Shown one piece after another: positions 1-9,714 of a stretch of 64,000 nt of DNA. The DNA lies in NCBI RefSeq assembly GCF_008711175.1, contig NZ_VWNF01000047.1, positions 124,001 through 188,000 of the forward strand, in the 5' to 3' direction. The first letter of the stretch is position 1, and each line of letters begins with the position of its first letter. Both the position numbers and the translations under genes were made by a program. Under the pieces are notes generated by a model, which saw nothing but the letters and a program-made list of their open reading frames with translations, ran no database searches and had not been told where the DNA came from. This DNA is from Nesterenkonia ebinurensis. Its GTDB lineage: Bacteria; Actinomycetota; Actinomycetes; Actinomycetales; Micrococcaceae.

Positions 1-975
1 ACCCACCGCGTAGAGCGGACGAAAGACGATGATCTTCTTATGCTCGCGGCGCTCCAGCACCGCCTCCAGCCCTGCGCACAGAGCCAACGCGGACTTACCG
101 GTCCCGGCCCGACCACCCATCGAGACAATCCCGATCTCGCGGTCCATGAGCATATCGATGGCCAGGCGCTGCTCAGCAGACCTGCCGTGCAGCCCGAACA
201 CCTCGCGATCCCCGCGCACCACCTGCACATACTTCTTAGAGGTGGCGTCAATCTTGACCCGGCCCAATGCTGAGCCATGCCCGGAGGAGATGACCAGCCC
301 GGTGTTGGTGGGCAGCCCTGCCACGCTTCCCGGAGACATCAGAGATGTCCCCGGGTCCCCGGCGTGTCGGTCATCGGCGGCGTCGAGCTCGATCCGCTCA
401 CCGTCGTAGAGTTCGCCCACCTGCTCCTCACTGGCGGTGATCTCCGCAACCCCGGTCCAGCCGGAGTCGGTGACCCACTCATTGCGGTACTCATCAGCAG
501 ACAAACCCATGGCGGAGGCCTTCACTCGCATCGGCAGATCCTTGGAGACCACCGTGATCTCCCGGCCCTCATCGGCGAAGGACTTAGCCACCGCCAGGAT
601 CCGGGAGTCGTTGTCCCCGTGCCGGAACCCGGCAGGAAGGACCTGTTCGTTGATGTGGTTGAGCTCCACCAACAGATGCCCACCCTGGTCGTTGAGCGGG
701 ATCGGCTGGTTCAGCGCACCGTGGTTCACACGCAGTTCGTCCAACAGCCGCAGGGCGGAGCGGGCGTAGTAGCCCAGCTCGGAGTCATGGCGCTTCTTCT
801 CCAGCTCGGAGATCACCACGATCGGGATGATCACCTGATGCTCGGCGAAGCGCAGCACCGCTTTGGGGTCGGAGAGCAGGACCGAGGTGTCGAGGACATA
901 AGACCTCTGCGCCAACTCGGCGGCAACGGCGGTGTCGAGGTCCTCAGCGGGTGCAGTGGTGTTCAAGGAGGCCAC
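1..975 (-). CDS. PhoH family ATPase with N-terminal PIN domain (C-terminus cut by window edge)
   Basis: Translating the minus strand from the GTG at 975 gives a PIN-domain start ([18 protein letters not shown] near residue 26), conserved acidic positions such as [12 protein letters not shown], then a PhoH/YlaK ATPase region with ML(M)[28 protein letters not shown] is the Walker A. The reading frame runs off the window after LYAVG, so about the last 100 residues are missing. The family couples a putative RNase (PIN) to a helicase-like ATPase; the cellular role is poorly known. The start is set by GGAG five bases upstream of the GTG and by the PIN domain beginning soon after. No frameshift is visible in the 325 codons present. 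Confidence 0.9.
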   Translation of the reverse strand, partial: MASLNTTAPAEDLDTAVAAELAQRSYVLDTSVLLSDPKAVLRFAEHQVIIPIVVISELEKKRHDSELGYYARSALRLLDELRVNHGALNQPIPLNDQGGHLLVELNHINEQVLPAGFRHGDNDSRILAVAKSFADEGREITVVSKDLPMRVKASAMGLSADEYRNEWVTDSGWTGVAEITASEEQVGELYDGERIELDAADDRHAGDPGTSLMSPGSVAGLPTNTGLVISSGHGSALGRVKIDATSKKYVQVVRGDREVFGLHGRSAEQRLAIDMLMDREIGIVSMGGRAGTGKSALALCAGLEAVLERREHKKIIVFRPLYAVG

Positions 976-1612
976 AGTATCTCCAAACAGGGTTTCGCCG
1001 TGACGGGAAGAGAAAAGGCCCCGCAGCTGAGCAGAGGTGGGCGGCGTCGTCGTAATCTTCCTCATCTTCGGGCTCGCTCTCTTCCCCAAGCGCGAGCTCG
1101 ATGTCGAGGTCATCGACGTCGTCTGGCGAGAACCAGCGGTTCTCGCAGTCCTCAATCACCTCGGAAGACTCGAAGCAGGCTTCAGTCTCCACTCGGTTCA
1201 ATCGGACACCCCATTCCGCAGCTGCAGGACCTGATGCATCCCCGCAACGGTTCTCGGTGGGTGGTCGGTCGACCCTCTGCCAGCTGCCTGGCCAGGGACC
1301 GAACCGGCCCCCTCTGCCATGTGGCGTCAAGCTGTGGGCCTTCCGGTCAGTGTTCTGACAATCCCCAATGTAGACCCGCAGAAGCGGTCAGCCCGGACAA
1401 AACACGGAACTTACTGTGACATCTAGGTAAATAACAGTTAACGACGCCGCGGTGACGACTCACTGCCCAAAGCGGCACTGGCGGGCGGCGGCGTGAAGGC
1501 CGCGGCAACGCGGCCGAGGCGGACCCGGCCTCAGGGACCCGTGCCGACGTCTGACGTTGATGCGGGCCACGGCGGGGAGCGAGCCGGACGTGCACCCACC
1601 ATCGGGAGCACC
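976..1612. other. Intergenic stretch between phoH-like gene and uppS
   Basis: No recognisable gene. A minus-strand reading of 944-1330 encodes an acidic run ([13 protein letters not shown]) with fair codon bias, but it overlaps the PhoH start and resembles nothing I know. The part from about 1330 to 1440 is lower in GC than its surroundings and may hold the promoter for the phoH-like gene. Confidence 0.4.
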
Positions 1613-2467
1613 TCAACTTCCGAACCGTCTCTGACGGTTCGCGTAGTCACGGAGTGCTCTAAGGAAGTCCACTCGCCGGAAGTCAGGCCATAGCGCCTCG
1701 GCGAAGTAGAACTCCGAGTATGCCGACTGCCACATCAGGAACCCAGAGAGCCGCTGCTCCCCGGAGGTGCGGATGATCAGGTCGGGGTCCGGCTGGCCCC
1801 GGGTGTAGAGCCAGTCACTGATCTGTGCCGTGCTAAGTTCCTCGGCGACCTCGGCCAGAGCTTTGCCCTGCTTGGCCGCGTCACGAAGCAGGTCTTTGAC
1901 AGCATCCACGATCTCCTGCCTTCCGCCGTAACCCACCGCCACGTTGACATGCACGCAAGGAGCCTCCCCCGCCGGCTCACCGTCGGGCCTCACCCGCGGG
2001 ATGATCCCGGTGGCGGTGGTGACGTCCCAGAGCTTGGTGGCCAGCGGCTCGGGCAGCAGCTCCGGCTGACCCACCGGGTTCACCCGCACCGGTCTGCCGC
2101 CGGGGCGGGACTCAGCGAGCCGGTCCAGGGTGTCGCCGATGATCTCCATGAGCTGGTCCAACTCGGCCTCAGAGCGGTTCATATTGTCAGTGGAGAGCAT
2201 GTAGAGGGTGATTGTAGGGATGCCCAGCTCCGCACACCAACCGATGAACTCCACGATCTTGTCCGCCCCGGCCCGGTGCCCGTCTGCGGTCGGCGTGCCG
2301 GCCAGCTTGGCCCAGCGGCGGTTGCCGTCCACCATCACACCGATGTGCTCCGGGATGCGCTCGGGCTTGAGCTCAGTACGCAGCCGCCGCTCATAGACCG
2401 CATAGGCCACATCGGTCAGCCCGAGCAGCGAACGCTTGAGAGGTCCCCGTGCAGTCACAGGCTCCAC
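1613..2467 (-). CDS. uppS: Isoprenyl (polyprenyl) diphosphate synthase, cis-prenyltransferase
   Basis: 284 residues, the usual length. The enzyme condenses isopentenyl diphosphate onto an allylic primer to make the polyprenyl carrier for cell-wall synthesis; it is cytosolic and membrane-associated. Visible signatures: HIGVMVDGNRRWAK (catalytic Asp of the DGNRRWA motif, about residue 48), GHRAG, then ITLYMLSTDNMNRS, and near the C-terminus PDLIIRTSGEQRLSGFLMWQSAYSEFYF, the conserved RTSGE(x)RLS(x)F(x)(x)WQ block. The start is a GTG; a second in-frame GTG three codons on is possible. It diverges from trhA, a common neighbour in Micrococcaceae. Whether the product is C15 or long-chain cannot be told from sequence alone. 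Confidence 0.93.
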   Translation of the reverse strand: MEPVTARGPLKRSLLGLTDVAYAVYERRLRTELKPERIPEHIGVMVDGNRRWAKLAGTPTADGHRAGADKIVEFIGWCAELGIPTITLYMLSTDNMNRSEAELDQLMEIIGDTLDRLAESRPGGRPVRVNPVGQPELLPEPLATKLWDVTTATGIIPRVRPDGEPAGEAPCVHVNVAVGYGGRQEIVDAVKDLLRDAAKQGKALAEVAEELSTAQISDWLYTRGQPDPDLIIRTSGEQRLSGFLMWQSAYSEFYFAEALWPDFRRVDFLRALRDYANRQRRFGS

Positions 2468-2543
2468 TGTAGGGGATGAACATCATGACGCCACCCAACC
2501 ATCCAAGTTACTTGCCAGTCACCTAGAGTTGTAAACTGGTCCA

Positions 2544-3290
2544 ATGGGAAATCCCCCACACTCCCCACAGGATGCCCTCTCACCTGCCGAACCTTCCTCT
2601 GAAGTCCGAGTCGAGCAGACCCGCACCGCCTCAGCTGGCCAACTTTTCGATACTGATGTGCCGCTCAAGCCCCGCATGCGCGGCTGGCTGCACGCGGGGA
2701 TGGTGCCGCTGGCGCTGGCTGCCGGGATCGTGGTGATCGCCCTCTCCCCCACTGCTGGGCTGCGGATCGCCTCGGCGGTCTACGCGATGACCGGTCTGCT
2801 GCTCTTCACGGTCTCGGCCACCTACCACCTGGGCCGCTGGTCGCCGAAGACTGCCCTGGTGCTCAAGCGGCTGGACCATACCAACATCATGCTGATCATC
2901 GCCGGAACCTACACTCCGCTGACCCTGGCGCTGCTGGAGGACCCCTCTCGGACCATCCTGCTCACCGGGGTGTGGACCGGGGCGCTGCTGGGGGTGGCGT
3001 TCCGGGTGTTCTGGACCTCGGCTCCGCGGTGGCTCTACACCCCTATTTACATTGTGCTGGGGCTTTCTGCGGTGTGGTTCATCGATGAGTTCTTCGCGGT
3101 CAGCATCCCCGCAGCAGTGCTGATCTGCGTCGGTGGAGCCGCCTACATCACCGGTGCGGTGTTCTACGCCCTGAAGCGGCCGAACATCTCGCTGCACTGG
3201 TTCGGCTTCCACGAGCTCTTCCACGCCTGCACCCTGGTCGGTTTCATCACCCATTACATCGCGATCATGTTCGGGATACTGTCCTACTGA
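2544..3290 (+). CDS. trhA: Hemolysin III / TrhA family seven-TM protein
   Basis: 248 residues with seven hydrophobic segments (from GWLHAGMVPLALAAGIVVIA to LVGFITHYIAIMFGI). The family marker histidines are present: ATYHLGRW in TM2, and HWFGFHELFHACTLVGFITHY at the end, which form the predicted zinc site shared with adiponectin receptors. The family (PAQR/YqfA/YplQ) acts in the cytoplasmic membrane in membrane-fluidity homeostasis; the haemolysin name is historical. A TAAACT six bases before the ATG suggests a nearly leaderless message. It faces uppS head to head, and converges on the downstream thioredoxin-domain gene. Confidence 0.9.
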   Translation: MGNPPHSPQDALSPAEPSSEVRVEQTRTASAGQLFDTDVPLKPRMRGWLHAGMVPLALAAGIVVIALSPTAGLRIASAVYAMTGLLLFTVSATYHLGRWSPKTALVLKRLDHTNIMLIIAGTYTPLTLALLEDPSRTILLTGVWTGALLGVAFRVFWTSAPRWLYTPIYIVLGLSAVWFIDEFFAVSIPAAVLICVGGAAYITGAVFYALKRPNISLHWFGFHELFHACTLVGFITHYIAIMFGILSY

Positions 3291-3395
3291 CTCCGACCGT
3301 GATCGCGGGTAAGGACCCAATCGCCCGGCAGGATCCCGCTGAACCGCCTCGCGTTTCTGGGGGCCGGGCGTGGAGAGTATTTGGCGTGCTGTCCT

Positions 3396-5720
3396 TCAGC
3401 TGAGCTGGACCAGCGCTTCCTCAGCAGTGGGCTGCGGGGCCAGGCACATCCCCCCGGAGATGCTGTTGAGACAGATGCTCACCTGCAGCTGCTGCTCCGG
3501 AGAGGGTACGACGCCGTCCCCCAAAGGCTCCACCGGGATTCCCAGCAGAGTGCCCGCTCGCCGCACCTCAGCTATGTCCTCTGCTCTGCCGCTGAGGATC
3601 CGGAACGCTGGCGAACCCAGTGCTGCCCGGCGCGCAGCCAGCAGCGATCCGCCCACGGCGATGGGGGCTTGGGGGCCGATGAGGGTGAGGTGGTGCAGCA
3701 GGTCGGCCGGCTGCAGCGGAAGCCAGGCGTCCTCCTTCTCTGGGTGCGGGTCCGGTTTCACCCAGGGCAGTGCGGTGATCAGCCCCAGCGCCTCCGCCTG
3801 CTGGAGCGCCTGCGCCAGCGCTGCGATACTGCTGGGCTCGGGGCCGTCCACCGGTGTGGCATCGGCGGCTCCGCCCTGCAGAGCAGACAGCAGGCCATCC
3901 TGATCCAGGGAGTCCAGTACGCGCAGCGACGCGTCCGCACGGCTGGCCGTGATGAACTCGTTGAGCACGAATCTCAGCACACTGATTCCCCGGTCCTGCC
4001 AGGTGGGACCGTGTGCCCCGGCGCTCACCAGTGCGAAGCACATGCCGGCGGTGTGTGCGTGATCAGCAAGGGTGCCGAGCCCGGTGCCGCGCGCAGCATC
4101 ATAAGAGGTGCGGAAGATCTTTGCGGAAACCCCGGCTTCACTCTGCGCACTGACCCATCCGGCGCGCAGCTCATCCAGTCGACCCTCGGCAGTGCGGGGC
4201 GGATCGCTGTGATGGACTTCTGCGTGAAGCTCCCAGAGCCGTTCTGCGATGGTTTCGGCCAGCTTCAGCAGCTCAGGTTCATTCCACAGTGCGGCGGCTT
4301 CTGCGAGAGATCGCACAGCTTGGGCGTTCCAAGCGGCCACCACTTTGTCATCCCGCGCAGGCTGGGGCCGGTCCGCGCGCGCCCCTCGCAGCTGGGACAG
4401 CGCCTGCTCCCAGAGCTCAAGGTCTGTTCCGCTCAACGGCTCGTCGAAGTGAATGGTCCGGGGCGTCTGTGCCGTAATGTTCAGCGGTACCCCGGAGCGC
4501 AGTGCGTGCTCATCGGCAGACAGCCCATGATTGAGTTCGGCAAGCCGCTGGGTCTGCCTCTCATCCAGTCCAGCGTCCCGTCCCGCCTGGATCAGCTGCT
4601 CATCGCTGAACAGATAGGTGGCGCCCTCTTCCCGTCTGCCGTCGGTCCCGATAGTGTCGGCATCCAAGGATGAGGCAAGCAGCCCTTGGCTGGTGAGCAT
4701 CCGGCGCTGCAGCCAGTCGATGGTCATCCGAGCCGCCCGCCGGGCGGTCTCCTGTGTCTCGGCCTCAGCTGCCGGATGCACCGACAGTCGTGCGTAGGCA
4801 CCGAGCAGCTGGCCGTTGTCGTAGAGCATCTTCTCGAAGTGCGGCAGCTGCCAGGCCCGGTCCACCGTGTAGCGGGCGAACCCACCCTCCACCTGGTCGA
4901 ACAGTGCGGAACGGGCCATCGCCTCCATGGTGTGCACGGACAGCCCGCCGGCGCGCTCTGCAACCTCCTGACCAGCACCCTCCTGCCCAGCCTGACCGCC
5001 CCGCAAGCCCCAGGCACCTTCCTCCAGCAGCCAGTCCAGCAGCGGAGAGGGCGGGAACTTGGGCGCGGCCCCGAACCCGCCGTGCACAGTGTCTTCCTGT
5101 CCTATCAACTGCTCGAGCACCTGCTGAGCGAGCGCTGCGTAGCTCGCCCTGTCCAGCACTGATGGCTGGAGGTTGTTGTTGTCTGGCTGCACTGCGGTGG
5201 CCAACTGGCCCTGGCGGCGTCGTTGGTCCCCCAGTGCTTCGGCAATCTTGGCCGCCTGCTCCGCTACCTGGCTCCGCCGCTGGACCCAGGCCTCGTGCAC
5301 TGCGTGCAATACCTCAGTGAAGGAGGGGATCTGGCCTAAGCGATGCGGGGGGAAGTAGGTCCCGGCGTGAAAGACCCGGCCGTCGGGGAGGGTGAACACG
5401 CTCATCGGCCAGCCGCCCTGCCCGGTGAGTGCCTGGGTGGCGGCCATATAGGCGTCATCGACTTCCGGGTGCTCTTCCCGGTCCACCTTGATGCTGACAA
5501 ACCAGTCGTTGAGGAGGGCTGCGGCGTCGGGATCCTCGAAGCTCTCATGCGCCATCACATGGCACCAGTGACAGGCCGCGTAGCCGATCGAGACGAACAC
5601 CGGCACATCGCGGTCCGCCGCCTCCGCGAAGGCAGAACTCTCCCAGGGCCGCCAGTCCACCGGGTTCTCGGCGTGCTGGCGCAGGTAGGCCGACTGCGCG
5701 CTGCTGAGACGATTGCCCAT
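3396..5720 (-). CDS. YyaL/SPATA20-type protein: thioredoxin-like domain (DUF255) plus six-hairpin glycosidase-like domain
   Basis: About 774 residues. The N-terminus matches DUF255: [19 protein letters not shown] then [20 protein letters not shown], where CHWC is the redox-type CxxC, and [26 protein letters not shown] central (alpha/alpha)6-barrel-like part follows ([48 protein letters not shown]). Function is not established in bacteria. I place the start at the ATG at 5720, preceded by GGTGGAGAT and giving the family's MxNRLS-like start, not at the ATG at 5738. It is the last core gene before the island. In relatives the small membrane protein and mca (here at 43-44.5 kb) would follow more closely. 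Confidence 0.85.
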   Translation of the reverse strand: MGNRLSSAQSAYLRQHAENPVDWRPWESSAFAEAADRDVPVFVSIGYAACHWCHVMAHESFEDPDAAALLNDWFVSIKVDREEHPEVDDAYMAATQALTGQGGWPMSVFTLPDGRVFHAGTYFPPHRLGQIPSFTEVLHAVHEAWVQRRSQVAEQAAKIAEALGDQRRRQGQLATAVQPDNNNLQPSVLDRASYAALAQQVLEQLIGQEDTVHGGFGAAPKFPPSPLLDWLLEEGAWGLRGGQAGQEGAGQEVAERAGGLSVHTMEAMARSALFDQVEGGFARYTVDRAWQLPHFEKMLYDNGQLLGAYARLSVHPAAEAETQETARRAARMTIDWLQRRMLTSQGLLASSLDADTIGTDGRREEGATYLFSDEQLIQAGRDAGLDERQTQRLAELNHGLSADEHALRSGVPLNITAQTPRTIHFDEPLSGTDLELWEQALSQLRGARADRPQPARDDKVVAAWNAQAVRSLAEAAALWNEPELLKLAETIAERLWELHAEVHHSDPPRTAEGRLDELRAGWVSAQSEAGVSAKIFRTSYDAARGTGLGTLADHAHTAGMCFALVSAGAHGPTWQDRGISVLRFVLNEFITASRADASLRVLDSLDQDGLLSALQGGAADATPVDGPEPSSIAALAQALQQAEALGLITALPWVKPDPHPEKEDAWLPLQPADLLHHLTLIGPQAPIAVGGSLLAARRAALGSPAFRILSGRAEDIAEVRRAGTLLGIPVEPLGDGVVPSPEQQLQVSICLNSISGGMCLAPQPTAEEALVQLS

Positions 5721-5903
5721 ATCTCCACCGTACGGCACTGCGCGGCAGCCGTCTCAACCCCGTGCTCCAGCCTCGGCACAGGCACCCACCCTGAGCGCCA
5801 CCTCCGACTCCGGAGTGCCCGCCACCCGACCTTGAGTCGCCCGCCCCCGCTCCCGCCCTTGGGAATCACTCGTCCGGCCCCAAATCGCCCTTTTAAGAAG
5901 TTT

Positions 5904-5973
5904 CTGTACCGGATCCTGGCGATATTCCGGACTTTTCCAGGCTGATAACACCGACATCTGGCACATCAACTGC
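5904..5973. repeat. Left copy of 70-bp diverged direct repeat; candidate attL
   Basis: Aligns without gaps to 42650-42719. Both copies start with CTGTACCGGAT and end with GGCACATCAACTGC, exactly 56 bases apart start to start; by eye about 49 of 70 positions agree. It lies between the last core gene and the first island gene. With the integrase remains beside the other copy this makes it a candidate element boundary. Confidence 0.5.
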
Positions 5974-6000
5974 CAGCATCAGCGGATACGATGACGAGCG

Positions 6001-6849
6001 ATGGACAATATGCGACGACACTTTGCACGCTGGACTCGGAGGGCGAAAGGTCGAGACGCCCGGCCTGGCGAGTACCTCGAAAGCTACGTGACCTATATAT
6101 ACCAATCGCTGCTCGTACGTCATGCTCAGAATCTTCGAGTGACGAACCGCGCGAAGGTGCCGGACAAGCGTGGAAACAAGTACGAGATCGATGTGTTCTT
6201 CGAGTTCGAGATCGCAGACATCCAGCATCGCGTTGCGATTGAGTGTAAAGATCACCAGCGCCCGGTCACCCGCGATGAGGTCATCGCGTTTCACGGAAAA
6301 ATCACCGATATGCCAAGCACGATCGGCGTCTTCGTATCGCAGAACGGCTTCCAGCAAGGAGCCAAAACTTATCTCGAGGAACACGGCGTCAAGTACTTTG
6401 ACGGTACATCGCTGCCGACCTTCGGCAACGCCGTCACATCTTGGCTGCAGCCGGTAATGCTCCCGAACGAATCAGCGATCGGCCAGCCATTCTGGACAAT
6501 CATGCCAGCCCAAGATCGAGAGCCAACCGGCTCGTGGCTAATCATCCCGTTGGATAAGGGTTCGCACACCGGTCGGATGGAACAAGACGGAGCCGTACCA
6601 CTCTTTTGGTCAAAGCCTGAAGCATTGCGCTATCAAAAGTTTGCTCTTACGGATGACGACCCATCCTGTGTGCGAGGTCTAGAACAGCCCGCCTTGCGGG
6701 CCATGATCGGTCTCGCTGATCTGGTCGGAATTCGCTTTGCGACTATGTCGCCGTTCGTACATGATGGACGTCGTCTCTATGAGTGCACTTCCTGGAACCC
6801 ACAGGACCTTGCTGACGAGTTCGTGTCAGTCGGCGTTACGAACCGGTAG
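6001..6849 (+). CDS. Mrr-like restriction endonuclease-fold protein
   Basis: 282 residues. The N-terminal 150 residues carry the PD-(D/E)xK nuclease core in its Mrr form: GEYLESYVTYIYQSLL, then the catalytic Asp in KYEIDVFFEF (about residue 60), and VAIECKDHQRPV (E-x-K, about residues 80-82), followed by a downstream helix with Q in FVSQNGFQQGA. The remaining part (about 150-282) has no family I recognise. Mrr proteins cut methylated or foreign DNA (type IV restriction) or serve as nuclease modules in other defence proteins. It stands alone, immediately inside the left edge of the island, with no methyltransferase beside it. A shorter start at 6010 (ATG CGA CGA) is possible. Confidence 0.75.
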   Translation: MDNMRRHFARWTRRAKGRDARPGEYLESYVTYIYQSLLVRHAQNLRVTNRAKVPDKRGNKYEIDVFFEFEIADIQHRVAIECKDHQRPVTRDEVIAFHGKITDMPSTIGVFVSQNGFQQGAKTYLEEHGVKYFDGTSLPTFGNAVTSWLQPVMLPNESAIGQPFWTIMPAQDREPTGSWLIIPLDKGSHTGRMEQDGAVPLFWSKPEALRYQKFALTDDDPSCVRGLEQPALRAMIGLADLVGIRFATMSPFVHDGRRLYECTSWNPQDLADEFVSVGVTNR

Positions 6850-7001
6850 CCGACGTCCCGTAAACACACTCACCTGTGGTCATGCGCGTAAACCAAACGA
6901 GCCCGTTGTGTCCGAGATGTGTTGGTACCCGAGTGTCCGAGATCTCCTGAGACATGACACATGCCTGTATTCCTGTGTCAGCGCGGCGTTTGGGTGACGT
7001 C
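6850..7001. other. Intergenic, no feature seen
   Basis: Between the convergent Mrr-like gene and the ABC permease gene. No gene or clear terminator found. Confidence 0.4.
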
Positions 7002-7754
7002 TCATCGCGCTGGGTACCACCGAAAGCGCCACCGACCTACGAGTGCGGCCACAATGAGGACGACGCCGAGGAAGAGCAACGGCATGACCACGTCGCCGAA
7101 CGGATCCCCAACCCAGGCGTGTTGAGCCGCTTCCACGAACCAGCGAACCGGCGAGTATTGGATGATCCGCTGAATGCCCTCTGGCAGTACTGCCAAGGGT
7201 GTGAATGCCCCAGATGTGAGCATGAGCAGAATCATGAGGACGTTCCCCATGCCCGTTGCGGCCGAGGTTGAGGGATAGACAGCGGCAAGGGCGCAGCCCA
7301 CTGCGAGGAAGGTGCTGAGTCCGATAACGCACACGGCGAGGACGCCGCCAACGTTGCTTGGCATGGATACCCCGAAGACTCCGATCCCGATGGCCAGGGC
7401 AGCGAGCATCCCTGTGATGCCCACAAGGAAGTGGACTGTGAGGCTAGCTGCCATGAAGGTCGATCGGCGCAAGGGCGTCAGGCTCAGCCGTTGCAGGGCT
7501 CCGGAGTCACGCAAGGTGAGCATCGCCACTGGCACCTGGAGCACTCCGGTCATCGCGAGAACAAGGGAAGCGAATGCAGGCAGAGTTGCGTCGAGGAACC
7601 CCTGCCCCTCGAACTCCGGGCGAGGGGCATTGCCGAAGATTGTCCCAAGGGCGAGGACGAGGACAGGAGCGAAAGCGAAGGAGAAGAACAGCCCTACAGG
7701 GTCGCGGCGCTGAGAGCGCCAAAGGGCAGTGACGAGGCCTCGGTAGGCGTTCAC
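7002..7754 (-). CDS. ABC-2 type transporter permease
   Basis: 250 residues with six hydrophobic segments (LFFSFAFAPVLVLALGTIFG; FASLVLAMTGVLQVPVAML; LVGITGMLAALAIGIGVFGV; VLAVCVIGLSTFLAVGCALA; MGNVLMILLMLTSGAFTPLAVLP; VMPLLFLGVVLIVAALVG). The signature stretch GAFTPLAVLPEGIQRIIQYSPVRW fits the ABC-2 (DrrB/NodJ-like) exporters. The GTG start overlaps the stop of the ATPase gene upstream (GTGA), so the two were translationally coupled. Because that ATPase is truncated at its nucleotide-binding loop, the exporter is probably no longer functional. Substrate unknown; this family often exports drugs or antibiotics. Confidence 0.82.
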   Translation of the reverse strand: MNAYRGLVTALWRSQRRDPVGLFFSFAFAPVLVLALGTIFGNAPRPEFEGQGFLDATLPAFASLVLAMTGVLQVPVAMLTLRDSGALQRLSLTPLRRSTFMAASLTVHFLVGITGMLAALAIGIGVFGVSMPSNVGGVLAVCVIGLSTFLAVGCALAAVYPSTSAATGMGNVLMILLMLTSGAFTPLAVLPEGIQRIIQYSPVRWFVEAAQHAWVGDPFGDVVMPLLFLGVVLIVAALVGRWRFRWYPAR

Positions 7755-8562
7755 GCAGTATGCTCCTCCGTGGTGATGTGACGGCCGGTGAGAGCGAGGA
7801 AGACGTCTTCCAGTCCAGGGCTGGTCGCGGTCATGCTCGTGACGGTGAGGCCGCGTGCCGAGAGCGCAGCGAGGACGGCCTGCAGGCTGTCCGCCGCGCC
7901 GTGAAGGGTCAGCTCATGTCCTTCGATATGGGCTCCAGTTACACCGGCAACGCCGGAAAGATCGAGTTCTTGATTGGGTGCCGTGGAGAGCGTAAGCCGG
8001 GCGGTGGTGTCACCGGCATGGTCTCGGATCAGTGCGGGCACGGTGTCCAAGGCCACGAGACGACCGTGGTCGAGGATGGCAACTCGATCACAGAGCCGCT
8101 CAGCTTCCTCCATGTAGTGGGTGGTGAGGACCACAGTGGCACCCTCATCCCGAACATGTTCCACGGTGTCCCACATGTTGCGACGTGACTGTGGGTCGAG
8201 GGCGGTGGTGAGCTCATCAAGGAAAGCCAGCTCGGGGCGGTTGATCAAGGCAAGTGCGACGAAGACCCGCTGCCGCTCGCCTCCGGACAGCCGGTCGACC
8301 CGCGCTCCGGCCTTGTCCCCGATGTCGAGGTTGGTGAGCAGCTCGCGCCACGAACGCGGGCGCTCATAAAGGGCGGAGTAGAGCTCCATGGCGTCCTGAA
8401 CGGTGAGTCGGGGCGGGAGTGCGGCGCTCTGCAACTGGACTCCCACTCGCTGGGCTAGCGAGCGCTGCTCCCTGATCGGATCAAGGCCGAGCACCTCGAC
8501 CCGCCCGCGCTCGGACGGTCAAGCCCCTCCAGGCAGTTGAGCAGGGTCGTCTTCGCCGCAAT
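7751..8562 (-). pseudogene. ABC transporter ATP-binding protein, 5'-truncated and frameshifted
   Basis: From the GTG at 8494 the frame encodes a good ABC ATPase lacking its N-terminus: LSGGERQRVFVALALINRPELAFLDELTTALDP (signature and Walker B), then TTHYMEEAERLCDRVAILDHGR (H-loop). Upstream of 8494 the homology continues in another frame (AAKTTLLNCLEGLDRPSAG), so about one base has been lost near 8505. Homology stops inside Walker A at about 8562, where a 33-bp repeat begins. The first 35-40 residues and the GxxGxG loop are gone. The C-terminal domain (residues ~150-247) looks intact. I read this as a dead gene, cut by the event that brought in the acetyltransferase segment. Confidence 0.8.
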
Positions 8563-8585
8563 TCCACTTACATTTTCTCTCACCG
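8553..8585. repeat. 33-bp direct repeat, copy 1
   Basis: Agrees with 9639-9671 at 30 of 33 positions, same orientation; shared core ACATTTTCTCTCACCG. It marks the point where the ABC ATPase homology ends. The two copies bracket about 1.05 kb containing the acetyltransferase gene. Confidence 0.7.
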
Positions 8586-8807
8586 TTTGTGCGTCTGCCC
8601 AGGGGCTTCTCTAGAAGTGAGCTTCGACAACCCACCGGCTTCTACGAGCTTGACGACCCGGGTGAGAATTCAGGTAGCGCCCTGTGTAGACGCAACAGGG
8701 GCCGCACTTAAACGACACGCCCTCACTATAGGGTCGCTGTCACCGGCTTGGAATCATGTGGCTCATGAGCGTACTCAAGGATCAGCCTCCACAGCTAAGC
8801 TTGCGTC

Positions 8808-9368
8808 TTGATCTTGTACGAGCAGAATCGCCGCGTTACTGGAGGGTGGTCATCTGGATTGACTCCGTGGAGGACTCGGGCTGAGCGCCCTGAAGACATC
8901 GCGGATATTCGCGCGATCAACCTGGCGGCATTCCCCAGTGATGAAGAAGCCAATCTCGTTGAGGCACTTCGCGCTGACCCCGAAGCATGGATTGATGGGC
9001 TCTCGATTGTCACCCTCGACAGCAGCGGCACCCCAATTGGCCACGCTCTACTCACTCGCTGCAGTGTCGGCCAAGAACCAGCCCTGGCGTTGGCCCCATG
9101 CGCAGTCCATCCTGAGTATCAACATCAAGGCGTAGGTAGCGCAGCAATCAGAGCAGGCCTCAACGCTGCAAGAGAACGCGAAGAGAACCTCATCGTGGTC
9201 CTTGGACACGCTGATTACTACCCCCGCTTCGGCTTCTCCCCCGCCTCACAGTTCGGAGTCACCGCCCCCTTCGATGTGCCAGACGATTCATTCCTAGCTC
9301 TCGTATTGGATACCACCCGTGAAACCCCACGTGGTGAAATCCAATACCCTGCCGCGTTCGGAGTATGA
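8808..9368 (+). CDS. GNAT family N-acetyltransferase (YhbS-like)
   Basis: Up to 186 residues. The GNAT fold is clear: RPEDIADIRAINLAAFPSDEEANLV (strand 1/helix 1), then PIGHALLTRCSV, ALALAPCAVHPEYQHQGVGSAAI with the acetyl-CoA loop QHQGVGSA, and LIVVLGHADYYPRFGFSPAS, typical of YhbS-like proteins. Substrate unknown. The annotated TTG start adds an unconserved leader; a TTG at 8859 would begin close to the conserved domain, and neither has a strong ribosome site (GGAGG lies 13 bases before 8859). The gene sits between two copies of a 33-bp repeat in a stretch of gene debris, so it looks imported. Confidence 0.8.
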   Translation: MILYEQNRRVTGGWSSGLTPWRTRAERPEDIADIRAINLAAFPSDEEANLVEALRADPEAWIDGLSIVTLDSSGTPIGHALLTRCSVGQEPALALAPCAVHPEYQHQGVGSAAIRAGLNAAREREENLIVVLGHADYYPRFGFSPASQFGVTAPFDVPDDSFLALVLDTTRETPRGEIQYPAAFGV

Positions 9369-9638
9369 ACCGCGGACCTCATCAACAACGGCCAGGCGTG
9401 GCTTCCCCGTCCCGCACCCACTACCCATCGCGGCCTAGAAATATATGGGACGCCTGACCTCGCAAGAACTCGCTTCTCGACGATGAGCAGACCGGGCCCG
9501 TCACGTGATCAAACACCCTTGGGTCCGAATACATTCTGGCCATCCGAAAGACGACCCTGCTCCCCCAGCAGGTGAAGATATGTGCCGCACTGCCCCAAAG
9601 CTGCGATCCACTAGAGTGCAAAACGCGACATGCGGTAC

Positions 9639-9671
9639 TCGCCACAATTCCACCCACATTTTCTCTCACCG
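9639..9671. repeat. 33-bp direct repeat, copy 2
   Basis: Second copy of the repeat at 8553-8585, three mismatches (positions corresponding to G/A, TT/CC). It lies 270 bases past the acetyltransferase stop and just before the relaxase fragment. The stretch 9369-9638 holds no recognisable gene. Confidence 0.7.
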
Positions 9672-9714
9672 ATATGCCCTTTGACCTGCTGTTTCACCAG
9701 AAGACGAACTCCAC

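Noticed and set aside
944-1330. Acidic minus-strand frame of 128 codons
   Set aside because: Overlaps the PhoH start, has no recognised family or clear ribosome site, and its coding bias is weak outside the acidic run.
3381-4673. Long plus-strand open frame opposite the YyaL-type gene
   Set aside because: Mirror of a GC-rich gene; composition is Arg/Pro/Gln-rich and matches no family.
9421-9669. Minus-strand frame of 82 codons after the acetyltransferase
   Set aside because: No family, Cys/Ser-rich, and spans the 33-bp repeat.
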